Below are positions 16,422 to 23,712 of a DNA stretch of 33,991 nt, piece by piece (position 1 is the stretch's first letter; each line of letters starts with the position of its first letter). Origin of the DNA: Bacteroidales bacterium. GTDB taxonomy: Bacteria; Bacteroidota; Bacteroidia; Bacteroidales; UBA932. The translations under genes were made by a program, and so were the position numbers. The stretch is from the NCBI GenBank assembly GCA_017479265.1, contig JAFVCK010000048.1, positions 1 to 33,991 on the forward strand. The letters run 5' to 3'. The notes below the pieces were generated by a model. The model ran no database searches and had not been told where the DNA came from. It was given only the letters and a program-made list of their open reading frames with translations.

Positions 16422-18122
16422 ATGAAGAAATATCTGACAATCATAGCTTTGGCGGCACTCGCGGGCTGCGCTCCCGAATACGGTGGTGGCCCCGTCCCCC
16501 AGCAGGACATCGCAAGGGTCGAACTCATGGCCAGGATGCCCCGGCCATACAAGCTGCTGGACTGGCACCAAAAAGCCCTCGATTTCGATGCCTTCGCATT
16601 CGATTTCGACAATCCCTACCCCTGCGGTCCCGTAATCTGGATGGACGACGCACGCCGCAACATGGACCAGACTACTTTCGGACTCTATACCGCCATGATG
16701 GATGCCCGCCAGGGCCCTGACGTGAACGGAGGGGAGTTCCACGAAAGCCTGAACATGCTCCACACCCTCCTGGGTGCCGGACTCAACGGCATAGACAAGA
16801 CTTCCCAGAACGGGTTCAACTGGGTGAAAATGTCCCAGAACTATTTCAACACCGACAACGGCTGGAACATAGTGATGAACAACACCTGCCCCGAGGTCGC
16901 CCTGCTGGGCGGAGGATACGGACGCGACTGGTGGTACGACGTTTATCCCAACGTGCTTTTCTACGCTGTCAGCGAGGTGTTTCCGGGAGTCGAAGGCGCA
17001 GATGAGATAATGCGCACGGTGGCCGACCAGTTCGCAAAGGCCGACTCGGTGCTGGCCGGAAACTACGACTTCACATACTTCGACTACGCCCGGATGAAGG
17101 GCTGCAACAACTGGATTCCCAAGCAGCAGGACGCTGCCGGCGGACATGCCTGGGTGCTGTACAGCGCCTACCGCAAGTTCGGGGACAAGAAGTACCTGGA
17201 CCATGCCATATCGGCAATGCAGGCACTTGACGGCCAGAAAGAAAGCCGTTTCTACGAGATTCTGCTGCCCATGGGCATTTACACCGCAGCGAGGCTCAAC
17301 GCAGAGCAGGGCTGCAACTTCGACATAGCCAAGATGCTGGACTGGGTATTCGACGGCTGCACGGCTCCCGACGGACGCACCGGATGGGGCATAACCGCCG
17401 GAAGATGGGGAGATTACGACATAGGAGGACTGCAGGGCAGCCTGATTGACGGAGGCGGCTTCGCCTTCCTGATGAACAGCATAGACGTTGCATGGCCTTT
17501 CGTCCCCATGGTAAAATACCAGCCCCGGTTCGCAAGGGCGATAGGCCGCTGGATGCTCAACAACGTCAATTCCTGCCGCCTTTTCTTCCCCGACCAGCTT
17601 CCCGATTCCCTCCAGTGCCTCCCAGGAATGCAGGATTTCACGGGCTCCATTATAGCCTACGAGGGACTGCGCCGCAAGGACGACCGCTACATGCCCAAGG
17701 AGCATGAAGGACTCAGCCCCATAGCGCTCGGAGACGGCCCGCTGTGGAACGAGAAGAACCCTCCCGAAAGCATGTTCAGCCTCTACAGCACCTCCGCCGT
17801 CGGCATACTCGGAGCCATAGTCTCCCCCACCGACGTGGAAGGAATACTCCGCCTGGACTGCAACGCCACCGACTTCTACGCCGACAGGCCCTATCCCGTA
17901 TATCTTTACTACAACCCACACGAGGAAGGCAAGAAGGTCACCTACCTGGCGGAAGAAGGCAGCAAGGACATCCTGGACATAGTATCGGGCAAGTACCTCG
18001 CCCGCAAGGTGGAAGGTTCATGCAAGATTGATATACCCGCAGGACAGGCCGTTCTGGCCGTGGAGGTCCCATCAGGAATGAAAATAAAAGATAACACCAT
18101 AGCTTATGAGAAAAATAATTAG
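16422..18122 (+). CDS. Unknown large lipoprotein 1, candidate glycan-cleaving enzyme
   Basis: A 566-residue lipoprotein (lipobox LAGC, Cys16) that I do not place in a known family. Helix-rich segments spaced through residues about 40-420 suggest an (alpha/alpha)-toroid, followed by a beta-rich C-terminal domain (about 455-550). It shares long near-identical motifs with the lipoprotein at 23713-25536: DxRQGP (Asp94), GIDKTSQ, DWWY (Asp169), ADQFAKAD, QQDAAxGHAWVL (Asp237), ESRFYEI (Glu274), GRTGW, GLQGS and DGGG (Asp343), WPxVPMVKYQP. The shared acidic residues are candidates for catalysis. It starts four bases after the MFS gene, and its last 17 bases overlap the susC start. Only about 14 residues separate the lipid anchor from the folded part. 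It could instead be a binding protein or lyase; enzymatic activity is an inference from size, shape and locus. Confidence 0.75.
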   Translation: MKKYLTIIALAALAGCAPEYGGGPVPQQDIARVELMARMPRPYKLLDWHQKALDFDAFAFDFDNPYPCGPVIWMDDARRNMDQTTFGLYTAMMDARQGPDVNGGEFHESLNMLHTLLGAGLNGIDKTSQNGFNWVKMSQNYFNTDNGWNIVMNNTCPEVALLGGGYGRDWWYDVYPNVLFYAVSEVFPGVEGADEIMRTVADQFAKADSVLAGNYDFTYFDYARMKGCNNWIPKQQDAAGGHAWVLYSAYRKFGDKKYLDHAISAMQALDGQKESRFYEILLPMGIYTAARLNAEQGCNFDIAKMLDWVFDGCTAPDGRTGWGITAGRWGDYDIGGLQGSLIDGGGFAFLMNSIDVAWPFVPMVKYQPRFARAIGRWMLNNVNSCRLFFPDQLPDSLQCLPGMQDFTGSIIAYEGLRRKDDRYMPKEHEGLSPIALGDGPLWNEKNPPESMFSLYSTSAVGILGAIVSPTDVEGILRLDCNATDFYADRPYPVYLYYNPHEEGKKVTYLAEEGSKDILDIVSGKYLARKVEGSCKIDIPAGQAVLAVEVPSGMKIKDNTIAYEKNN

Positions 18123-21100
18123 CATCGCTCTGCTGCTTCTCGGAATCGGAGCCATGGCCCAGAACCGCGTCAGCGGAACGGTCACGGATGCCGGTACCGG
18201 AGAGACACTCATCGGAGTCAGCGTATATGTGGCAGGCACTACCATAGGTGCAGCCACGGACCTCGACGGGAAGTACGAAATCAACGTTCCCGACTCGGGT
18301 GTTCTGCAATTTGAATATGTCGGCTACAAGACTGTCAGCCAGCCTATTGCAGGCCGCAGCGTCATAGACGTGGCCCTCGAGGAAGACAGCACTTTCCTTG
18401 ACGAGGTAGTGGTGGTCGGATACTCCGTCATGAAACGCCGCGACGTGCTCGGAGCCGTTTCCAAGGTGGACGGTCAGCAGCTCGCCAAGGTCCCCGTATC
18501 CTCCCTCCAGGAGTCCATGCAGGGACGCATCGCCGGCGTGAACGTAACGGCCCAGACAGGAGCCCCCGGAGCCGCCATATCGGTGCGTGTGCGCGGTACC
18601 AGCTCCATTTCTTCAAGCAACGACCCCCTCTACATAGTGGACGGAATTCCGGTAGAAGGTGCGCTCAACACCCTCTCCGCCGGTGACATCGACAACATCA
18701 CCGTTCTGAAGGACGCTTCTTCGGCGGCCATCTACGGCTCCCGCGCCACCAACGGCGTAGTGCTGATTACCACCAAGAGCGGCAAGGACGGAGATGCCAA
18801 GATAAGCTACAACATGCAGGCAGGCGTGCAGTTCCACGGCAAGCTTCCCAAGATGGTCAATACCGACGAGTACATCTCCATCTACAACGAGGCCGCGACC
18901 AACGACAACAGCGTGATTCCCATACCGCGCAAGCTGATCGACCTTTCCGAGCGCGACAAGTTCGCCGACGTGAACCATCTGGAGGAAATCTTCCGCGTCG
19001 CTCCCATACACCAGCATGAACTCTCCATCAGCGGCGGCAACGGCAAGACTCAGTACATAATCTCCGGCACCTACTTCAACCAGCAGGGTATCATACGCAA
19101 CTCCGACTACGACAGGGCGGGACTTCGCGCCAGCGTCTCCTCCCAGGTCAAGGACTGGCTGAAGGTCAACCTCAACGTGAGCGGCTCGCTTGCCAACAAC
19201 AGGCTGCTGGCTTCCTCCGGAGACGGATACAAGAACGACGAAGGCGGTTCAGTGGTGCGCTACGCCCTTTTCCGCAACCCCGCCATTCCCGTGTTCGACG
19301 CTGAAGGCAATTACGTTGACATGCCCGGAGAGTATTATGGCTCAGGTACTTACAACTCATTCTTCGGAGACGGCTACTCTCCCGAAGGACTCGCCGCCTA
19401 CACCGACAGGTCCAACAAGACAAAGACCCTCCTGGCCACCGGAAACGTAATCATAAACTTCACCAAGAACATATTCTGGAAGACCACCATGGGATTGGAC
19501 TACAGGTACAACACCTACCGCCTGTTCAACAAGACCTGGGGTACCAACAACCGTATCCACGAGACCAACGGCCTGACTGTCAGGAACAACGAGAATGTCG
19601 GATGGACGGTCAACACGACCTTCAACCACAACATGACCTTCGGCGGACACAGCATCAACTACATGCTCGGAGCCGAGGCCATACGCAACCATGAAAACGT
19701 CCTGTCCTCGGCCAACGAGGCCTTCGCCTCCGAAGACAAGGACCTGCTGTACATAGGCCTCGGAGAAGGCACCCTCACTTCCAGCCAGGGCGAGAGCGCT
19801 TCCGCGCTGCTTTCCTTCTTCGCCAACGTCAACTACAACTACGCAGGCAAATACTATGTCTCCGCAATCCTCCGCGAGGACGGCTCATCCCGCTTCAGCA
19901 AAGGTCACAGATGGGGCACATTCTACTCTGTATCAGCCGGTTGGAACATCGAGCAGGAAGAGTTCATGAAGAATGTCAGCGTAATCAACAAGCTCAAGCT
20001 GCGTGCAGGATACGGAGCCATAGGCAACCAGAACATAGGCCTGTACGCCTATTCCGACAGGTATTCCGGCAAATACTACTACGCGTTCGGCACCAACTTC
20101 GCCGACGGCTACACCCAGACCACCCTCGGCAACGACAACCTCAAGTGGGAAACCTCGAGGCAGTTCAACGCCGGTCTGGACATAGAACTGCTGGAAGGCT
20201 CGCTCGGAGCATCCGTAGATTACTACTACAAGGTCACCGAGGACATGCTCGTACAGGAGTCCCTGCCTACGTCGGTTGGAAAGACTTCCACCCCTTGGGT
20301 CAACAACGGCAGCGTACTCAACACCGGAGTCGATTTGGAGATATTCTACCGCAAGCAGTTCAAGGACTGGGGCTTCGACGTGACCCTCAACGGAGGATAC
20401 CTGCACAACGAGGTCCTGAGCCTCAACTCCCCCATCCTCGGCGGTCTTGTCAATGATGGAGTATATGCCACCCGCACCGAGGTCGGCCATCCTATCGGAG
20501 CATTCTACATGTACAAGATGGAAGGCATCTTCCAGAACGACATAGAGGTCATCTCCTCCCCTATACAGGGTACTGGCATCAAGGCCGGTGACGTGAAGTA
20601 TGCCAACATCAATGGTGACAGCGTCATAGACGGAGAAGACAGGACCTTCGTAGGAAGTTCCATCCCTACGTTCACTGCCGGCCTGAACCTCGCCGCCAAC
20701 TGGAAAGGCTTCGACATTTCCGCATTCTTTCAGGGCGCTTTCGGGCAGAAGGTCTATATCCAGTACCTGAATGATTCCGAAGGTTTCTACCGCGGATTCC
20801 CCGTCACCAAGCGCTACTACGACCAGCACTGGACGGGCGAAGGCACCTCCAACACCCAGCCTCGCGCAACATGGAGCGGCACCAACAACCGCAAGGTCTC
20901 CACGAGGTTCCTCGAGGACGGCAGCTATGTCCGTCTGAAGAACCTGCAGCTCGGATACACATTCAAGCTCCCCGAGAACTGGAAGATATCCAACCTGAGG
21001 CTGTACCTGGCAGGAACCAACCTCTACACCATCACAAAGTACAGCGGACTCGACCCCGAAATGACGGTCAACGCGAACTCCACATCCGAGGGAGACCGCG

Positions 21101-21171
21101 CCAACGGAATAGACTGGGGAACCTACCCTGTCGCCAAGAGTGTAACAATGGGTCTCAACATCACGTTCTAA
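18106..21171 (+). CDS. susC: SusC-family TonB-dependent outer-membrane transporter
   Basis: A 1021-residue SusC-like protein that imports oligosaccharides across the outer membrane, powered by TonB, with SusD as its lid. In order: signal peptide ending GAMAQ (about 1-19); carboxypeptidase-like beta-sandwich (about 20-105, VSGTVTDAGTGETLIGVSV); TonB-box region DEVVVVGYSVMKRRDV (about 100-115); plug domain (about 115-225) with SMQGRIAGV, LYIVDGIPV and DASSAAIYGSRATNGVVLI; then a long 22-strand barrel ending in SVTMGLNITF with a terminal Phe. Size is standard. The start overlaps the end of the preceding lipoprotein gene by 17 bases, so translation of the two is probably coupled; susD begins three bases after its stop. 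Confidence 0.96.
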   Translation: MRKIISIALLLLGIGAMAQNRVSGTVTDAGTGETLIGVSVYVAGTTIGAATDLDGKYEINVPDSGVLQFEYVGYKTVSQPIAGRSVIDVALEEDSTFLDEVVVVGYSVMKRRDVLGAVSKVDGQQLAKVPVSSLQESMQGRIAGVNVTAQTGAPGAAISVRVRGTSSISSSNDPLYIVDGIPVEGALNTLSAGDIDNITVLKDASSAAIYGSRATNGVVLITTKSGKDGDAKISYNMQAGVQFHGKLPKMVNTDEYISIYNEAATNDNSVIPIPRKLIDLSERDKFADVNHLEEIFRVAPIHQHELSISGGNGKTQYIISGTYFNQQGIIRNSDYDRAGLRASVSSQVKDWLKVNLNVSGSLANNRLLASSGDGYKNDEGGSVVRYALFRNPAIPVFDAEGNYVDMPGEYYGSGTYNSFFGDGYSPEGLAAYTDRSNKTKTLLATGNVIINFTKNIFWKTTMGLDYRYNTYRLFNKTWGTNNRIHETNGLTVRNNENVGWTVNTTFNHNMTFGGHSINYMLGAEAIRNHENVLSSANEAFASEDKDLLYIGLGEGTLTSSQGESASALLSFFANVNYNYAGKYYVSAILREDGSSRFSKGHRWGTFYSVSAGWNIEQEEFMKNVSVINKLKLRAGYGAIGNQNIGLYAYSDRYSGKYYYAFGTNFADGYTQTTLGNDNLKWETSRQFNAGLDIELLEGSLGASVDYYYKVTEDMLVQESLPTSVGKTSTPWVNNGSVLNTGVDLEIFYRKQFKDWGFDVTLNGGYLHNEVLSLNSPILGGLVNDGVYATRTEVGHPIGAFYMYKMEGIFQNDIEVISSPIQGTGIKAGDVKYANINGDSVIDGEDRTFVGSSIPTFTAGLNLAANWKGFDISAFFQGAFGQKVYIQYLNDSEGFYRGFPVTKRYYDQHWTGEGTSNTQPRATWSGTNNRKVSTRFLEDGSYVRLKNLQLGYTFKLPENWKISNLRLYLAGTNLYTITKYSGLDPEMTVNANSTSEGDRANGIDWGTYPVAKSVTMGLNITF

Positions 21172-21174
21172 GAT

Positions 21175-22590
21175 ATGAAAGCAAGAATATACATAGTGGT
21201 CGCTGCAGCCGTGCTCTGCTGCACTTCCTGCGACAAATTCCTGTCCGAGAACCTCAAGGGAGGCTATTCTTCAGAGAATTACTATACAACAGAGAGCAAA
21301 GCCGAGATGGCGGTCAACGCCGTCTATAACTCCCTGTACGGCAATATCTTGTGGATGTTCGGCGATGTCGCTTCCGACGATTCCCTGAAGGGAGGGGACG
21401 ACGGCGACCAGCCCCAGATCAACGAGATTGACTCCTTCACCGCCACGGCGGACAACGGTTCCGTCGGTACCTTCTGGCAGGACAGCTACGAGACCATAGC
21501 CCGCGCCAACAACGCCATAGCCGGCATCAGCGGCATGCAGCTGGACAAGGAAGTCGCCGACAAGCTCACCGGAGAGGCCAAGTTCCTGAGGGCATACACA
21601 TACTTCAACCTCGTTAACGTATTCGGCAAGGTTCCCCTCAAGACCAAGCCCCAGAACAGTTCCGAGAACATACATGTGGGCCTGAGCGAAATATCGGCCA
21701 TATATGCCCAGATTGACCAGGACCTCACCGATGCGGCGGCGGGACTGTCCAATGTAAAGGACGGACACGCCAACAAGGCGGCCGCCTGTGCCCTCCTTGC
21801 CAAGAGCAAGATATTCCAGGGCAAATGGGATGAAGCGGTGCAGGCCATCAAGGATTTCGAAGACCTCTCGGCAGGGTACGACCTCGAGCCTGTTTACTCC
21901 GACCTCTTCAAATCAGGCGGTGAGAACAGCATTGAATCCATATTCGCAATCAGGTACGCAACCAACAAAATAGCCTCCCAGGGCAACCTTCTCAATGTCT
22001 GGTTCTCGCCTTTCATCGAAGGAGGATACCATTTCAACGCCCCTACGCAGTCATTCGTGGACTGCTTCGACGAGCTCACCGCCGGCGGTGACACCGACCC
22101 CCGCCTGGACGCATCCATAGGCCGCGACGGACAGCCCTGGTTCAACGGAACCACCTTCGACAAGGAATGGGGCAATGCAACGGGCTATCTGGTCAAGAAA
22201 TACGACGAGGATGCAGTGGAGGAACTCGCAAAGAGCCAGTCCACCATACCCCAGCACCGCATCCGCTATGCCGAAGTGCTGCTCCTGAAAGCCGAAGCCC
22301 TCAACGAGCAGTCCGCAAGCAATACCGGAGCCGCTGCAGCCGCACTGGACCAGGTACGCTCCCGCGCAGGTCTCGGTCCCACCACGGCCGCCTCGCAGGC
22401 AGACCTCCGCCAGGCGATACGCAAGGAGCGCCGCCGCGAACTCGGATTCGAGTTCCACAGGTTCTTCGACGTGATGCGCTACGGCAAGGACTACGCAGTG
22501 TCGGCCCTCGGAGCAGCCGCATGGCCCTCTGACAGGTACTACTTCCCTATCCCCCAAGGAGAAACCGATGCCAACACCGCACTGAAATAG
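21175..22590 (+). CDS. susD: SusD-family surface glycan-binding lipoprotein
   Basis: A 471-residue SusD-like lipoprotein (CCTSC, lipidated Cys19) expected on the cell surface as the hinged lid on the SusC barrel. The N-terminus DKFLSENLKGGYSSENYYTT is typical, as are the four TPR-like helix pairs (AVNAVYNSLYGN, ANNAIAGI, GEAKFLRAYTYFNLVNVFG near 121-139, AACALLAKSKIFQGKW) and the C-terminal RYAEVLLLKAEALNEQ, KERRRELGFEFHRFFDVMRYG and final YYFPIPQGETDAN. It is shorter than most SusD proteins, consistent with a small binding loop region. It starts three bases after susC. Confidence 0.95.
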   Translation: MKARIYIVVAAAVLCCTSCDKFLSENLKGGYSSENYYTTESKAEMAVNAVYNSLYGNILWMFGDVASDDSLKGGDDGDQPQINEIDSFTATADNGSVGTFWQDSYETIARANNAIAGISGMQLDKEVADKLTGEAKFLRAYTYFNLVNVFGKVPLKTKPQNSSENIHVGLSEISAIYAQIDQDLTDAAAGLSNVKDGHANKAAACALLAKSKIFQGKWDEAVQAIKDFEDLSAGYDLEPVYSDLFKSGGENSIESIFAIRYATNKIASQGNLLNVWFSPFIEGGYHFNAPTQSFVDCFDELTAGGDTDPRLDASIGRDGQPWFNGTTFDKEWGNATGYLVKKYDEDAVEELAKSQSTIPQHRIRYAEVLLLKAEALNEQSASNTGAAAAALDQVRSRAGLGPTTAASQADLRQAIRKERRRELGFEFHRFFDVMRYGKDYAVSALGAAAWPSDRYYFPIPQGETDANTALK

Positions 22591-22643
22591 GATATACTAA
22601 AATCAAACCATAAACAATTATTAACCATTAAACAACAAATCAA
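22591..22643 (+). promoter_or_regulatory. A-rich untranslated leader of the LamG lipoprotein gene
   Basis: These 53 bases are almost free of G after the first few positions and strongly A-rich up to the ATG at 22644. In Bacteroidota, which do not rely on Shine-Dalgarno pairing, A-rich unstructured leaders favour strong translation. This is the only such gap in the otherwise tightly packed operon. No TAnnTTTG box is present, so the gene is probably read from the operon promoter or a processed mRNA. Confidence 0.5.
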
Positions 22644-23648
22644 ATGAAAAAGATTTTCGCAATCGCACTTGCAGCACTCACAATTCTCGTTGCAGGTTGC
22701 AACAAGGACGGTGGAAAAGACAACACTCCCGCCGTTGACCTCACTGAACTCAACAAGGCTATCGCCGACTGCGAGACCCTTGTAAACGGTGCAACCACCG
22801 CTAACTTCCCCCAGAGCGCCATCGACGCTTTCAAGAGCACCATCGAGACCGTTAAGAAGGCTGCCGAAGCCGCCAAGGACCAGGCAACCGTCGACAACCT
22901 CCTCACCCAGCTCAACACTGCAAAGGAGACCTTCCTCGCAGCCGAAATCGGCGCTATCCCTGCTGACGCACTCGCATTCGCAATCGACTTCGAGTCCGGT
23001 GCCAACGAGTTCAAGACCAGCGGAAAATACGAGTGGAACGCAAAGCTCATGGCCGGTACCGACGGTCTTCCCAAGTATGTTGACGGACACAAGACCGGCA
23101 GCAAGGGCATGCAGTTCGGCGGTGTTTCCTACATCCAGATTGCCGATGCTGTCGCCAGCGTTGTAGAAACCAACACCTTCTCCATCGCCGTTTGGGTAAA
23201 CACCCCCATCAACGAGAACAACTACATTCTCTCTTGGGACAAGTGGAACAGCTGGAAATTCCAGACCCAGTCCACCAACAAGGCCTTCCTCACAGTAAAG
23301 ACCACAGAAGGTGAGAATGGTACTTACATCGAGCATGACTCCAACACCGAAATCCCCGAGAACGAGTGGCATCATATCGTAGTGACCCTCGACCTCGTCA
23401 ACGGTGTCGAGACCTACTACATCGACGGCGAAAGCGTCATGGTATGGGACAAGGACAATGAGGAAAAACTCGCTGTCAAGAACCAGACCATCTGCCACGC
23501 TGCCGACGGCATCAAGCTCCTTGTCGGTATCCAGGAAGAGAATCCCGAGACAAGCGGCTACTTCGTAGGCAAGATGGATGACCTCGCTTTCTACACCATC
23601 GCTCTCGACGGCGGTCAGGTAAGCAAGCTCTTCAACGACCAGAAGTAA
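22644..23648 (+). CDS. Arginine-free surface lipoprotein with LamG-like domain
   Basis: A 334-residue lipoprotein (lipobox LVAGC, Cys19). Residues about 34-96 form a three-helix bundle resembling a FIVAR-type spacer (DLTELNKAIADCETLV onward), and about 110-334 form a concanavalin-like/LamG jelly roll (FSIAVWVNTP, NEWHHIVVTLDLVNGVETYYIDG, GKMDDLAFYTIAL), a fold used for carbohydrate binding. In the SusE/F position it is best read as a surface glycan-binding protein. Two oddities: the protein has no arginine at all, and all its isoleucines use ATC or ATT although neighbouring genes use ATA often; GCT, GTT and GGT codons are also raised. Together with its A-rich leader and the hairpin after it, this suggests one of the most strongly expressed products of the locus. 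No catalytic residues can be proposed. Confidence 0.85.
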   Translation: MKKIFAIALAALTILVAGCNKDGGKDNTPAVDLTELNKAIADCETLVNGATTANFPQSAIDAFKSTIETVKKAAEAAKDQATVDNLLTQLNTAKETFLAAEIGAIPADALAFAIDFESGANEFKTSGKYEWNAKLMAGTDGLPKYVDGHKTGSKGMQFGGVSYIQIADAVASVVETNTFSIAVWVNTPINENNYILSWDKWNSWKFQTQSTNKAFLTVKTTEGENGTYIEHDSNTEIPENEWHHIVVTLDLVNGVETYYIDGESVMVWDKDNEEKLAVKNQTICHAADGIKLLVGIQEENPETSGYFVGKMDDLAFYTIALDGGQVSKLFNDQK

Positions 23649-23662
23649 TACCACTTCGAATA

Positions 23663-23694
23663 AAACAGGCGGCGGCTGACCCTGCCGCCTGTTT
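23663..23694 (+). terminator. Hairpin between the LamG lipoprotein and unknown lipoprotein 2
   Basis: AAACAGGCGGC at 23663-23673 pairs perfectly with 23684-23694 across a ten-base loop. The T-run after it is weak (TTTCAAATATT), so it may act as a partial terminator or an mRNA-stabilising 3' hairpin that keeps the upstream mRNA abundant and lowers expression of the downstream gene. Confidence 0.7.
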
Positions 23695-23712
23695 CAAATA
23701 TTATGTAACATC

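Noticed and set aside
16380-17921. Long open minus-strand frame opposite unknown lipoprotein 1
   Set aside because: The lipoprotein has a signal peptide, a full-length paralogue and operon context; the opposing frame has none.
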